NCBI GenBank assembly: GCA_023423415.1 | Contig: JAFAFP010000244.1 | Span: 1-49,361 of the forward strand | Origin: Pseudomonadota bacterium | GTDB lineage: Bacteria; Pseudomonadota; Alphaproteobacteria; Rhizobiales; Xanthobacteraceae | Reading direction: 5' to 3' | Length of the DNA: 49,361 nucleotides | Part shown: in pieces, positions 16,942 through 26,273 of the stretch | How the letters are laid out: each line of letters begins with the position of its first letter | Position numbering within the stretch: position 1 is the first letter of the stretch | Notes under the pieces: model-generated | Database searches by the model: none | What the model saw: the letters and a program-made list of their open reading frames with translations, nothing else | Told to the model about the DNA's origin: nothing | Made by a program: the position numbers and the translations under genes

Positions 16942-18144
16942 TTAACCGAGCTCAGCCGCCCGGCGCAGGCTGGAAATCATCGCAATCCTTTGCAGGTACG
17001 CGCGGCGCAAGTCCAGATCGCCCTGCGTCCGGCGGAGACGATCGCGGAACTCGTTTTGAGCCGCTTCATCCGCGGCTTCGAGATCGCGCTTGTTCTGGAT
17101 GGTCTGGGTCTGCACATATTCGAGCGTGACCTGACGACGCTGCAGGTCGTAGCGTTCAAGCTCCTTCTCCGGCGCGTCGCCCTTCCAGACCGACGCGAGG
17201 CGCTGCGACAGATTGACCGCATCGTGGATGCCGCCGTTCATGCCCATGCCGCCGAGCGGATTGTTGATATGGGCGGCGTCGCCGACGAGGAACGTGCGCC
17301 CCGACTGGAACGTCTTGGCGACGCGCTGATGGACGCGGTACAGCGTTGTGTGACGGACTTCGTAGCGATCGACGCCCGGTACGATGCGCTTGAGCATCCC
17401 CTGTCCGAATTCCGGGGTTTTTGCGTCGTCGTCGCTGACCTCGGCCGGGATCGGGAACATGACGCGCCAGACGTCGCCGACCCGCAGCAGGAAGTACCAG
17501 CAGACCGGATCGGCGAAATAGTTCACCGACACGAGGTCCGGGAACACCGAGTCGTAGTCGAACGGCGTGCTGACGACCAGGAAACGCTCCGGCCAGGTGA
17601 AGCCTTCGAATTCGATCTCGAGGGCGTTGCGGACCGCGCTGCGCGCCCCGTCTGCGCCGATCAGCCACGGGCCTGACCGGGTCTCGAGCGCGTCGCCACG
17701 CCGGACATGGGCGCGGACGCCCTTCTCATCCTGTTCGACGTGTTCGACGGTGGCCTCGAACTCGATCTTGAATTCCGGGAATTTCTGCAACTGCTCGAGC
17801 AGAATGCGCGTCAGCTTGAACTGTTCGGCCTGCAGTCGGTAGGGGTGCCCGGTCAGATCCGCGATGTCGCCAAAATCGAACTGGGCGATGATGCCGTCGC
17901 GCTTGGAGCGATATTGCAGCTTCGGGGCGACCAGGCCCTGCGCGATCAGCGGTTCGGCGGCGCCGATTTCGTGCAGCATATCCAGCGTGGGCGGATGAAA
18001 GGTCGAGGCCCGGGACTCGCTGCTGAGCTCGGAACCGCTTTCCAGCACGGTCACTGGCACGCCCTGGCGGACGAGTTGGGCGGCTGCAACCAGCCCTACC
18101 GGCCCTGCTCCGGCGATCAATACGCGCTGGTCTCCCGTACTCAT
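16942..18144 (-). CDS. FAD-dependent aromatic monooxygenase (PHBH-like), cassette 1
   Basis: 400 residues. Group A flavoprotein hydroxylase family (FAD_binding_3): GAGPVG (about 11-16) in the Rossmann motif, LIGADGARSAVR in the middle and the GDAAH motif in the C-terminal third. Here GDAAH is followed by INNPLGGMGMN, where most relatives read xxPPxGGxGxN. These enzymes hydroxylate aromatic or heteroaromatic acids with NAD(P)H and O2. The second copy at 44847-46061 shares the unusual NNP variant and overall similarity, so they form a subfamily. Divergent from the cupin-amidase operon; first gene of a two-gene unit with DUF2848. Confidence 0.92.
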   Translation of the reverse strand: MSTGDQRVLIAGAGPVGLVAAAQLVRQGVPVTVLESGSELSSESRASTFHPPTLDMLHEIGAAEPLIAQGLVAPKLQYRSKRDGIIAQFDFGDIADLTGHPYRLQAEQFKLTRILLEQLQKFPEFKIEFEATVEHVEQDEKGVRAHVRRGDALETRSGPWLIGADGARSAVRNALEIEFEGFTWPERFLVVSTPFDYDSVFPDLVSVNYFADPVCWYFLLRVGDVWRVMFPIPAEVSDDDAKTPEFGQGMLKRIVPGVDRYEVRHTTLYRVHQRVAKTFQSGRTFLVGDAAHINNPLGGMGMNGGIHDAVNLSQRLASVWKGDAPEKELERYDLQRRQVTLEYVQTQTIQNKRDLEAADEAAQNEFRDRLRRTQGDLDLRRAYLQRIAMISSLRRAAELG

Positions 18145-18275
18145 GTGTCGCAGTCCTGTTTCTCTTGATGGGCCGAGTAGGGCGGATCCGCCCCGTTCTG
18201 ATATTTCAATCGCAAAGCCGATTGGTCAAGCTTATTCTATAATTTTAGATTGGCTGCGTATTGGGCTTGTATTTG

Positions 18276-18285
18276 TGATGTATCA
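18276..18285. promoter_or_regulatory. Probable GntR operator in the divergent promoter of cassette 1
   Basis: TGATGTATCA, an interrupted palindrome (TGAT-GT-ATCA). The same element on the other strand (TGATACATCA) occurs at 22324-22333 upstream of the GntR gene of this cassette. Its position between the divergent monooxygenase and cupin genes fits control of both operons. FCD-type GntR proteins often bind such short AT-centred palindromes. Confidence 0.6.
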
Positions 18286-18384
18286 GATGGAATATGGCTG
18301 CAGCCGGCGGGTCTGCGATCGCGGTTCCGGTTCTTCATGGGGGCGGGTAAGACCGTTCATGTCGCAAAAAGCGAGTGTCGAAAA

Positions 18385-18765
18385 ATGCCAGTGAACAAAC
18401 TGCACGACGAATTTCATACGCTTGATCTCAAGGCCGGCTGGGAAGTGCCGCCCGGTTATCCGTCCGGCATCCAGCAGAAGATCCTGTCGGGTGCCCTGGA
18501 CGAAGTGAATAAGCGCGGCAGCAGGACACGCCTGCTGCGGTTCGATCCCGGCGTCTACACCACCGCTCCGTTCGTGCACGACTACTGGGAAGAGGTCTTC
18601 CTGGTGTCGGGTGACCTGACAGTCGGCAATGACGACAAGGGGCAGGGTGGCGAGTCGTTCAATCCCTTCACCTATGCCTGCCGTCCGCCCGGCGCCTATC
18701 ACGGCCCCTTCAAGTCCGAGAAGGGCTGTATGCTGCTCGAAATCCATTACTTCGATCCGGTTTGA
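18385..18765 (+). CDS. Cupin-domain protein (ChrR-like)
   Basis: 126 residues from the ATG at 18385. Other in-frame starts at 18337 and 18250 exist; none has a clear ribosome site. A single beta-barrel cupin is visible in the second half: PFVHDYWEEVFLVSGDLTVG, then GSFNPFTY-like spacing and RPPGAYHGPF. This gives the His, Glu and later His ligand pattern expected for a metal-binding cupin. Followed 18 bases later by an amidase. Possible dioxygenase, isomerase or binding role; the substrate cannot be read from sequence. Confidence 0.82.
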   Translation: MPVNKLHDEFHTLDLKAGWEVPPGYPSGIQQKILSGALDEVNKRGSRTRLLRFDPGVYTTAPFVHDYWEEVFLVSGDLTVGNDDKGQGGESFNPFTYACRPPGAYHGPFKSEKGCMLLEIHYFDPV

Positions 18766-18783
18766 CCGTTGGGCCTTCCTGCA

Positions 18784-20142
18784 ATGTTTGAAGGACCGAC
18801 GCTGGAAGAGCTTGCGTGCGAACTTGCATCCGGTCGCACGACGTCACGTGCACTGGTCGAGGAGTGTCTGGCGCGAGCGACAGACGATGCGGGCGAGGGT
18901 GCCCGCGTCTTCACTCATCTGGACAGCGAATCCGCCCTGCTGGCGGCGGATGCGATGGATCGATTGCGAAAGGCCGGTGCGCCGTTGTCGCGCTATGCCG
19001 GCATTCCGGTTTCGATCAAGGACCTGTTCGATATCGAAGGGCAGGTCACGTGCGCCGGATCGGTCGTCCTGCGCGATGCTCCGCCGGCTTCGGCGGATGC
19101 AACCGCCGTTGCACGCCTTCGGCGCGCCGGCTTCGTTGTGGTTGGCCGCGCCAACATGACCGAGTTCGCCTATTCGGGCCTCGGCATCAACCCGCACTAT
19201 GGCACGCCGCTCAATCCGTGGCGCCGCGATCAGGGACACGTTCCTGGCGGCTCGTCATCCGGCGCTGCGGTCTCGGTGACGGATGGCATGGCCCACGCCG
19301 CGCTTGGCACCGATACCGGTGGTTCGTGCCGCATTCCTGCGGCTTTCACCGGTCTGGTCGGCTTCAAGCCGACGGCGCGCCGCGTTCCCTTGCACGGTGC
19401 ATTTCCGTTGTCGTCCCATCTCGACTCGATCGGCCCGATCGCACGCACTGTCGGTTGCTGTGCGATCGTTGATTCGATCCTGTCCGATACGCCGGTCGCA
19501 CCATTGCCGCCGCGAAAAATCGATGATCTGCGTTTGGCGGTGCCTGTCGGGGTTGCGCTGAAGGATCTCGATGACGACGTGGCGGCCGCCTTCGACGCTG
19601 CTCTGGATCGGCTCAAGGCAAAGGGTGTCCGGATCGATCGCATTCCCGTTCCGGAATTCGACGAGGTCGGGTCGATCAATTCCAAGGGCGGGTTCACTGC
19701 GGCAGAAAGCTACGCATGGCATCGCAACCTCCTGGCAAAGCAGCGCGATCGCTATGATCCGCGTGTTTCGATCCGTATCGAGCGCGGCACGGAACAGAGC
19801 GCGGCGGATTACATCGATCTGCTGGCGGCCAGGGCATCGCTGATCGAACGTGCGACGCAGCGCATCGCGCCCTACGACGCAATCGTATTGCCGACTGTCG
19901 CGCTGATGCCGCCACGTATCTCCGATCTTGAAGCGGACGAGGCCTATGGGCGCGCCAACCTGCTGTCGCTGCGAAACTGCACCCTGATCAACATGATGGA
20001 TGGCTGCGCCATTTCGCTGCCCATTCATAAGCCAGGCGAAGCTCCGGTCGGTCTGATGCTGGCAGCGGCCGCCGGCGCCGATCAGGATGTGTTGTCGATA
20101 GCGGCGTCGCTCGAGCCTGTTGTTGCGCAAAGGGGCAAGTAG
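18784..20142 (+). CDS. Amidase signature family hydrolase
   Basis: 452 residues. Ser-cisSer-Lys amidase: catalytic Lys at about 79 (SIKDLFD), first Ser at about 157 in GGSSSGAAV and nucleophile Ser at about 181 in DTGGSCRIP. These enzymes hydrolyse amides, ureas or carbamates to acids. The start at 18784 is the first ATG; a TTG at 18769 is in frame. Co-directional with the cupin and the downstream Bug binding protein, suggesting that the cassette consumes an imported amide or releases ammonia from a ring-cleavage product. Confidence 0.92.
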   Translation: MFEGPTLEELACELASGRTTSRALVEECLARATDDAGEGARVFTHLDSESALLAADAMDRLRKAGAPLSRYAGIPVSIKDLFDIEGQVTCAGSVVLRDAPPASADATAVARLRRAGFVVVGRANMTEFAYSGLGINPHYGTPLNPWRRDQGHVPGGSSSGAAVSVTDGMAHAALGTDTGGSCRIPAAFTGLVGFKPTARRVPLHGAFPLSSHLDSIGPIARTVGCCAIVDSILSDTPVAPLPPRKIDDLRLAVPVGVALKDLDDDVAAAFDAALDRLKAKGVRIDRIPVPEFDEVGSINSKGGFTAAESYAWHRNLLAKQRDRYDPRVSIRIERGTEQSAADYIDLLAARASLIERATQRIAPYDAIVLPTVALMPPRISDLEADEAYGRANLLSLRNCTLINMMDGCAISLPIHKPGEAPVGLMLAAAAGADQDVLSIAASLEPVVAQRGK

Positions 20143-20187
20143 GTCAGTGTTTCGAGTGAAACTGACCTTGCCGTTTTGATGAGGACT

Positions 20188-20210
20188 CCTCGATCGTGAA
20201 ATGATCGAGG
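20188..20210 (+). other. Hairpin between amidase and binding-protein genes
   Basis: CCTCGATC and GATCGAGG form a perfect 8-base-pair stem with a 7-base loop. No T run follows, so it is more likely an RNA-processing or stabilising element than a full terminator. It could allow a different level of expression for the abundant binding protein. Confidence 0.55.
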
Positions 20211-20322
20211 TTGCACATCAGGAGAAGGCCGAAGAAGCGTGAAGCAGTTTTTGCTTCTCGCAATCGAAAAACGACATTTGGAGAAGCCCGCTCCGAATGA
20301 TCAAAACCAGAGGGACATATCC

Positions 20323-21303
20323 ATGAATATGAAGTTGAAGAATGTGGTTGCCGCATGTGCGGCCTCACTGATCGCCGTCGCGGTCGTGCCGGCCAGCGCG
20401 GCCAACTATCCTGACAAGCCGATCACAATCATTGTGCCGTTTCCTGCCGGAAGCACCAGCGACATGATCCCGCGGCTGCTCGGGCCATTGGTATCGAAGT
20501 CGCTTGGCGTTCCGGTGGTTGTCGAGAACCGGGGCGGCGCTAACGGTTCGATCGGGGCTGCGCGCGTGGCGACGGCGGCGCCCGATGGTTACACACTGTT
20601 GTTGGGAACGACAGGCGTTTTCGCGATCAACCAGTGGATCTACGAAAAGCCGACCTACGCTCCTGAGAAAGACTTCGCGCCGATCGTCAATGCTGCGTCG
20701 ACGCCAAACATGATTGTCGTGAATCCGTCGGTTAAGGCGAAGACTCTGAAAGAACTGGTGGCGCTGGCAAAGGCAGAGCCTGGCAAGCTGTCGTTCGCGT
20801 CGGCGGGCAACGGAAGCACCAGTCACCTGTGCGGTGAAGCCCTGAAGGTGCTCGAGGGTATCGACATCGTTCACATTCCCTACCAGGGTCCTGCACCGGC
20901 CATTCAGGACGTGCTGGGCGACCGCGTATCGATGATCTGCGATAACTTTTCGAATGTCGTCGAACATGCGCGCAGTGGCACGTTGAGGCCGATCGTCGTG
21001 ACCGCCAAGACGCCAACCGCGCAGCTGCCGGAGGTTCCGACGTCGCCGCAGGCTGGCTCCCCCGATCTGGAAGCGGGCATCTGGTACGGCTTTGTTGCTC
21101 CCGCGGCCACTCCGAAGGACATCATCGAAAAGCTGAACAAGGCTTTTGTCGATGCCTTGCGTGATCCAGCCGTGACCGCTCGTCTTGAAGGCCTGGGTAT
21201 GACGGTGATTGCCGACAAGCCGGACGAGTTCAAGGCCTTCATTGCCAAGGAAGCTGCGCGGATGCAGAATATCGTCAAGCAATCCCGCGCGAAAATCCCG
21301 TAA
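20323..21303 (+). CDS. Tripartite tricarboxylate transporter (Bug) family binding protein, cassette 1
   Basis: 326 residues with an N-terminal signal peptide (MNMKLKNVV then a hydrophobic core ending ASA-ANYPDKP). TctC/Bug family hallmarks: YPDKPITIIVPFPAGSTSD, VVVENRGGANGSIGA and PDGYTLLLGTTG. These periplasmic proteins bind carboxylates, nicotinate or amides, often without adjacent TctA/B membrane genes, as here. The start at 20323 is followed by a second in-frame ATG at 20329. Last gene of the cupin-amidase operon, with a terminator downstream. Confidence 0.93.
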   Translation: MNMKLKNVVAACAASLIAVAVVPASAANYPDKPITIIVPFPAGSTSDMIPRLLGPLVSKSLGVPVVVENRGGANGSIGAARVATAAPDGYTLLLGTTGVFAINQWIYEKPTYAPEKDFAPIVNAASTPNMIVVNPSVKAKTLKELVALAKAEPGKLSFASAGNGSTSHLCGEALKVLEGIDIVHIPYQGPAPAIQDVLGDRVSMICDNFSNVVEHARSGTLRPIVVTAKTPTAQLPEVPTSPQAGSPDLEAGIWYGFVAPAATPKDIIEKLNKAFVDALRDPAVTARLEGLGMTVIADKPDEFKAFIAKEAARMQNIVKQSRAKIP

Positions 21304-21329
21304 GCCAAGTCACGCGGGACTGAGAACAT

Positions 21330-21369
21330 TCGCCTGCGCCGCGACCGTCGGCGCAGGCGATTTCGTCTT
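21330..21369 (+). terminator. Terminator after Bug binding protein, cassette 1
   Basis: TCGCCTGCGCC (21330-21340) pairs with GGCGCAGGCGA (21350-21360), an 11-base-pair stem with a 9-base loop, followed by TTTCGTCTT. It lies between convergent genes and may serve the plus-strand operon. Confidence 0.8.
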
Positions 21370-21427
21370 CAGGGTTTAGAAGGCTGCTGAACTGCCCGCA
21401 CGGAAAAGCGCTCACGTATTTCGGGCG

Positions 21428-22192
21428 TCACGCGGCCGGCGAAACGCCCGTTTGCCCAATATCGCTTTGCAGGTCGGAAAGTTTCTTCAACATTGTCTGC
21501 CGGAAGGAATCGATATGCTGGCGCATTGTCTCTTCCGCGGCAGCGGTGTTGCGTTGGCAGATCGCGAGGAAAATATCGCGATGTTCCCTGTTCACGCTTG
21601 CCTTGTGCTCTTCGTCGGCCAGCGAGATTGACCAGAGACGAAGGGATCGCTCGTTCAGATTGAGAAGGATATCGGATAGCACGGCGTTGCGGGCGGCGTT
21701 GGCAATCATCATGTGGAATTCACGGTCCAGCATGATGAAGCGTTCGACGTCATCGTTGGGACGAGTGGCTTCGGCCAGTACCTCACGCATGGCTGCAATC
21801 TCCGCCGTGCTGGCCCGCTCCGCCGCAAGACGCACCGCGTAGCCTTCATTGAGTATTCGGGCATCGCTGATCTGCAGCACTTCGTCGAAATCGATGTGAC
21901 GCACGACGATCCCCTTGCGCGGAATGACATCGACAAGGGCTTCCAGCCTGAGCCGGTCGAAGGCCTGATTCACCGGCGTGCGTCCAAGCTTGAGCATGTC
22001 GGCTACGACCGCTTCGTTCAGATTTTCTCCCGGCTTGAATGCGCAGGTGATGATGCGGTGTTTGATGAGCTGGTAGGCGCGCTCCTTGAGCGACATGCCA
22101 GGGTTTGCAGTCGCGGATTTTGCCGCGGGTTTGGGAGGTGTTTTTTTCGTGACCAGCTTCTTCGGCTCCGATCCTGGAGGGGTCTGTCGCAT
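21428..22192 (-). CDS. GntR-family (FCD) transcriptional regulator, cassette 1
   Basis: 254 residues from the ATG at 22192; the frame is open to 22312. A low-complexity Lys/Pro/Ala-rich leader (about 10-28) precedes the winged helix (SLKERAYQLIKHRIITCAFKPG, then LGRTPVNQAFDRL). An FCD effector domain with the expected Asp/His positions follows (LDREFH, EHRDIF, MRQHIDSF). Convergent with the Bug gene. The palindrome CTGATACATCAG upstream matches one in the cassette's divergent promoter, so it probably controls the cassette and itself. Confidence 0.9.
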   Translation of the reverse strand: MRQTPPGSEPKKLVTKKTPPKPAAKSATANPGMSLKERAYQLIKHRIITCAFKPGENLNEAVVADMLKLGRTPVNQAFDRLRLEALVDVIPRKGIVVRHIDFDEVLQISDARILNEGYAVRLAAERASTAEIAAMREVLAEATRPNDDVERFIMLDREFHMMIANAARNAVLSDILLNLNERSLRLWSISLADEEHKASVNREHRDIFLAICQRNTAAAEETMRQHIDSFRQTMLKKLSDLQSDIGQTGVSPAA

Positions 22193-22322
22193 CTCGCCTA
22201 ATCCTGTCTGATCGACCTCGAAAGCGCCTGCCTCCAAGTCCGCACCCGTGCACCGGAGAACCGCCCTAAGGCAACCGCCGACGCGACGGGCCGTCGTCAT
22301 TGGATACGACAAATTTGATATG

Positions 22323-22334
22323 CTGATACATCAG
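22323..22334. promoter_or_regulatory. Probable operator upstream of the GntR gene
   Basis: CTGATACATCAG, arms of five bases around a two-base centre. The core is the reverse complement of TGATGTATCA at 18276-18285. It lies 131 bases before the preferred GntR start (11 before the longest possible start). A shared element at both loci suggests autoregulation. Confidence 0.6.
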
Positions 22335-22850
22335 AATGAGCTGAAAGTCCTGCGATCTTTCGCTTCCCGGATAGTCCAGGCAACGTCGGAGGAAGGCCGG
22401 TATTTGTTGACGATTGCGGACGAAGCCGATGCGGTGGTCGTCGGGATTGCGCAGCCTGGTTGGGAAGACGCCAGCCTTCCCAACCTTGGCGACACGGCGG
22501 CTGCCGCTTTTGATATTTCACAAATGACTGCCGGATGGGCCTCGAAAATTGCGTGCCCGGTTTGGCGGTCTCTTAGCCTACCTGGCAACCTTCGGCCGCG
22601 ACTCCCGGGCTTCCAACGCGGGCTGACAAGGCCTGATTGAGCCGGTCGCTACGGCGCACATCGCTTTGAGCATCCAATCACATGCTTGTGGTGATGCGAT
22701 ACTTCGGATGAGGTTGCGTTGGTTTGCGACCGCGGAAACGGCACGATTGCGCGCCGAGATGTGATTTTCAATCGGCGCTGCCTATATTATAGTTGATCAA
22801 TATCGTCTCTGAATTCGTGCCCGTCGTTTCCTGACGAAAGGACGAATGAG
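22335..22850. other. Intergenic region before the second cytochrome oxidase operon
   Basis: About 515 bases with no convincing gene. A plus-strand frame (22248-22640) has no ribosome site or family resemblance. The AT-rich stretch ending TATATTATAGTTGATCAATATCG (about 22780-22804) is the likeliest promoter area for the oxidase operon. No clear FNR/FixK-type box (TTGAT-N4-ATCAA) is present. Confidence 0.5.
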
Positions 22851-23684
22851 ATGAAGACGGCCATCATACTGATTTTGATAGCGGTCGGCTCGGTCTTGTT
22901 TCACTTGCTGAGCCCCTGGTGGTGGACGCCTATTGCCTCCAATTGGCGCTACATCGACAACACGATCCTTATTACTTTCTGGATCACCGGCGGCGTATTC
23001 TGCGCCGTCGTTTTGTTTATGGCCTATTGCGTATGGCGCTTTCGCCACCGGCCGGGACAGCAGGCCGCCTATCAGCCCGAGAGCAAGCGGCTTGAATGGT
23101 GGCTGAGCGTCGTCACCGGGATCGGCGTGGCGGCGATGTTGGCGCCGGGCCTGTTTGTCTGGCATCAGTTCATCACCGTGCCGGACGACGCGGTCGACAT
23201 GGAGGTTGTCGGCCAGCAGTGGCAGTGGAGCTACCGCCTGCCGGGTAAAGATGGAAAACTGGGCACCTCCGACATTCGCAATATCACTGCCGAGAATCCT
23301 CTGGGTGTGAATCCCGACGATCCAAACGGGCAGGACGATGTCGTGATTGTGGGTGACGACCTACATCTCCAGCTTGGCAAGCCGGTCAAGGTTCTGCTCC
23401 GCTCGCTTGACGTGGTGCATAATTTCTATGTGCCCGAGTTTCGAGCCAAGATGGATTTCCTGCCGGGCCTTGTGACCTATTTCTGGTTCACGCCGATCAG
23501 GACCGGCTCGTTCGACGTTCTCTGTGCCGAACTATGCGGGGTCGGTCACGCGCAGATGCGCGGCAAAGTCATCGTCGATGACGATGCGACCTATCACGCG
23601 TGGCTGGACCAGCAGAAGACATTCGCGGAGCTTTCGGGGCCGCGGAAAGCTGCAAAGGCGAACTATCAAACAGCGGGCGACTGA
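22851..23684 (+). CDS. coxM: Cytochrome c oxidase subunit II (CoxM-like)
   Basis: 277 residues with two transmembrane helices in the first 100 residues and a periplasmic cupredoxin domain. All CuA ligands are present: H190 (VVHNF), then C225, E227, C229, H233 and M236 in CAELCGVGHAQM. No CxxCH heme motif, so it has no fused cytochrome c. A charged insert (about 131-160) precedes the cupredoxin core. GAAAGGA lies upstream of the ATG. First gene of a five-gene operon equivalent to Bradyrhizobium coxMNOP. Confidence 0.93.
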   Translation: MKTAIILILIAVGSVLFHLLSPWWWTPIASNWRYIDNTILITFWITGGVFCAVVLFMAYCVWRFRHRPGQQAAYQPESKRLEWWLSVVTGIGVAAMLAPGLFVWHQFITVPDDAVDMEVVGQQWQWSYRLPGKDGKLGTSDIRNITAENPLGVNPDDPNGQDDVVIVGDDLHLQLGKPVKVLLRSLDVVHNFYVPEFRAKMDFLPGLVTYFWFTPIRTGSFDVLCAELCGVGHAQMRGKVIVDDDATYHAWLDQQKTFAELSGPRKAAKANYQTAGD

Positions 23685-23753
23685 AAATGTAGGTGTCAGC
23701 AAGAACATTGGAAGCAGCGTACCTGAGCTGACACGTCTGAGGAGGGCATCGCG

Positions 23754-25529
23754 ATGGTTGACGTCCCACTTGGTAGACCTCTTGGTGGAACCGCCGGCGT
23801 TGCACCGGCTGAGGTCCCCGATGTCGAGCTCTATCATCCCAGGAACTGGCTGACGAAATACGTCTTCTCGCAGGACGCGAAAATCATCGCCATCCAATAT
23901 TCGGTCACGGCGCTGGCCATCGGCTTTGTGGCGCTGGTGCTGTCATGGCTGATGCGCCTGCAACTCGGATTCCCGGGCGTGTTCTCGTTCATCGACCCGC
24001 AGCAGTATCTGCAGTTCATCACCATGCACGGCATGATCATGGTGATCTATCTGCTTACGGCGTTGTTCCTCGGCGGCTTCGGTAACTATCTCATCCCGCT
24101 GATGCTCGGCGCACGGGACATGGTGTTCCCGTATGTGAACATGCTGAGCTACTGGATCTATCTGCTCGCTGTTCTGGTCCTGGTATCCACCTTCTTCGTG
24201 CCCGGCGGGCCGACCGGGGCCGGATGGACGCTCTATCCGCCGCAGGCGATCCTGGCCGGCACGCCGGGAGGACAGGACTGGGGCATCATTCTGATGCTGA
24301 CGTCGCTGATCCTGTTCATCATCGGCTTCACGATGGGCGGCTTGAACTATGTGGTGACTGTGTTGCAGGCCCGCTGTCGCGGCATGACGTTGATGCGGAT
24401 GCCGTTGACGATCTGGGGCATCTTTACCGCCACCATCCTGGCGCTGCTCGCATTCCCGGCCTTGTTCGTCGCCAGCGTGATGCTGCTGTTCGATCGTCTG
24501 CTGGGAACGAGCTTCTTCATGCCCGCACTGATTTCGATGGGTGAGCAACTGAGCTATCGCGGCGGCAGTCCGATCCTGTTCCAGCACCTGTTCTGGTTCT
24601 TCGGTCATCCCGAAGTTTATATCGTCGCATTGCCGGCCTTCGGCATTGTGTCCGATCTCATCAGCACGCATGCGAGAAAGAACATCTTCGGCTATCGCAT
24701 GATGGTGTGGGCGATCGTGGCGATCGCGGCGCTCAGCTTCGTGGTCTGGGCGCACCACATGTATGTGAGCGGCATGAATCCGTATTTCGGATACTTCTTC
24801 GCCACCACGACATTGATCATCGCCATCCCGACCGCCATCAAGGTCTATAACTGGGTGCTCACGCTATGGCGCGGCGACATCCATCTCACGCCGCCGATGC
24901 TGTTCGCGCTCGGCTTCATCGTGACCTTCGTCAATGGCGGTCTGACGGGGCTGTTCCTCGGCAACGTGGTGGTCGACGTGCCGCTATCCGACACCATGTT
25001 CGTGGTCGCGCATTTCCACATGGTGATGGGCGTGGCGCCGATCCTCGTGATCTTCGGTGCGATCTATCACTGGTATCCGAAAGTCACCGGGCGGATGCTG
25101 CATGACGGGCTGGCCAAGTTCCACTTCTGGGTCACGTTCCTCGGCGCCTATGCGATCTTCTTCCCCATGCATTATCTCGGGCTGCTCGGCATGCCGCGCC
25201 GCTATCACGATATCGGCGAAACGTCGTTCATCCCGGCCTCGGCGCACGACCTGAATGCTTTCATCAGCATCGTGGCGCTGATCGTCGGTTTCGCCCAGAT
25301 GGTGTTCGTGTTCAATCTGATCTGGAGCCTGCGTTACGGGAAGGAGGCCGGCTCCAATCCGTGGGGCGCGACGACGCTGGAATGGCAGACGCCGGAAACC
25401 CCGCCCGGACACGGCAACTGGGGCAAGGAGCTGCCGGTCGTCTATCGCTGGGCCTATGACTACAGCGTGCCCGGATCCGATCGTGATTTCGTGCCGCAGA
25501 ACCAACCGGGGATCCGGCAAGCCGCGTGA
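23754..25529 (+). CDS. coxN: Cytochrome c oxidase subunit I (CoxN-like)
   Basis: 591 residues, multi-pass heme-copper oxidase subunit I. Heme and copper ligands: H92 and H422 (low-spin heme), H420 (high-spin heme), and H285, H334 and H335 (CuB), with Y289 in GHPEVY. The K-channel Lys (K363) and D-channel Asp (D122 in GARDMVFP) are present. An extended N-terminus (about 45 residues) and a C-terminal extension (about 50 residues) distinguish it from the ctaD product at 7119. 69 bases after coxM with GAGGAGG-like ribosome site. Confidence 0.95.
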   Translation: MVDVPLGRPLGGTAGVAPAEVPDVELYHPRNWLTKYVFSQDAKIIAIQYSVTALAIGFVALVLSWLMRLQLGFPGVFSFIDPQQYLQFITMHGMIMVIYLLTALFLGGFGNYLIPLMLGARDMVFPYVNMLSYWIYLLAVLVLVSTFFVPGGPTGAGWTLYPPQAILAGTPGGQDWGIILMLTSLILFIIGFTMGGLNYVVTVLQARCRGMTLMRMPLTIWGIFTATILALLAFPALFVASVMLLFDRLLGTSFFMPALISMGEQLSYRGGSPILFQHLFWFFGHPEVYIVALPAFGIVSDLISTHARKNIFGYRMMVWAIVAIAALSFVVWAHHMYVSGMNPYFGYFFATTTLIIAIPTAIKVYNWVLTLWRGDIHLTPPMLFALGFIVTFVNGGLTGLFLGNVVVDVPLSDTMFVVAHFHMVMGVAPILVIFGAIYHWYPKVTGRMLHDGLAKFHFWVTFLGAYAIFFPMHYLGLLGMPRRYHDIGETSFIPASAHDLNAFISIVALIVGFAQMVFVFNLIWSLRYGKEAGSNPWGATTLEWQTPETPPGHGNWGKELPVVYRWAYDYSVPGSDRDFVPQNQPGIRQAA

Positions 25530-25541
25530 GGAGGATGCGCC

Positions 25542-26267
25542 GTGAGCGTCATCATTCTGTTTCTGGCGGTGGTTGGCGTGATTGCGGCCTGGTGGCTGTC
25601 GCATCAACGACTGATGGCCAAACCCTGGCTGGAAGCAGGTCCGATCGGCGATGTCTCTCACGCCGACGCAAGAACCCAGCCGTCGGCGAAGATCGGACTG
25701 GGGGTCTTTCTGGTCGTCGCCGGTGCTTTGTTCACGCTGTTCCTGAGCGCCTATTTCATGCGGATGCAGATGGGCGACTGGCGGCCGCTGCCGGTGCCGG
25801 CGCTGCTGTGGTTCAACACATTCGTCTTGATCCTGAGCAGCGTCGCGTTGCAATGGGCGAGCGTCGCTGCGCGGCGCGATCAGCCGGAGGCGATGACGTC
25901 CGGTCTCGTCGGCGCCGGCGTCACGTCACTGGCCTTCCTCATCGGGCAGATCGTGGCGTGGCGACAGCTCGTTGACGCGGGTTACGGCCTCGCCACCAAT
26001 CCCGCCAACACCTTCTTCTATCTGCTCACCGCCGCGCATGGGCTGCATGTCGCCGGCGGAATCGTCGCATTGGCCAGAACCGCAAGGAAAGTCTGGCGCA
26101 GCGAGAGCGTGAGCCAGGTACGCCTGAGCGTCGAGCTTTGCGCGATCTATTGGCACTTCCTGCTCCTGGTGTGGCTGATCCTGTTCGGATTGCTGCTGAT
26201 GGAGCCCGGCGATTCACTCGCCGAGTTTCTCGTTCGTTGCATTCAATTCATTCCGGGAACGAGGTAG
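25542..26267 (+). CDS. coxO: Cytochrome c oxidase subunit III homologue (CoxO-like)
   Basis: 241 residues starting at a GTG (25542) with GAGGAGG 7 bases upstream; 12 bases after coxN. The multi-pass subunit III fold is visible in LTAAHGLHVAGGIVAL and ELCAIYWHFLLLVW. The Asp normally found after YWHF (YWHFVDLVW in the next gene) is Leu here, so this is the more divergent of two subunit III-like proteins in the operon. In Bradyrhizobium coxMNOP the O and P products are likewise both subunit III-like. Confidence 0.9.
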   Translation: MSVIILFLAVVGVIAAWWLSHQRLMAKPWLEAGPIGDVSHADARTQPSAKIGLGVFLVVAGALFTLFLSAYFMRMQMGDWRPLPVPALLWFNTFVLILSSVALQWASVAARRDQPEAMTSGLVGAGVTSLAFLIGQIVAWRQLVDAGYGLATNPANTFFYLLTAAHGLHVAGGIVALARTARKVWRSESVSQVRLSVELCAIYWHFLLLVWLILFGLLLMEPGDSLAEFLVRCIQFIPGTR

Positions 26268-26273
26268 CCGACG

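Noticed and set aside
22248..22640. 130-codon plus-strand frame overlapping the GntR promoter
   Set aside because: No ribosome site, no family, overlaps the probable operator and has non-coding composition.
22789..22805. TTGATCAATATCG as a possible FNR/FixK box before coxM
   Set aside because: Only one half-site fits TTGAT-N4-ATCAA; the second half diverges, so regulation by an FNR-type protein is not supported.
23943..25853. Minus-strand frames of 271 and 289 codons opposite coxN and coxO
   Set aside because: Gln/His/Arg-rich shadow frames antisense to well-supported oxidase genes.
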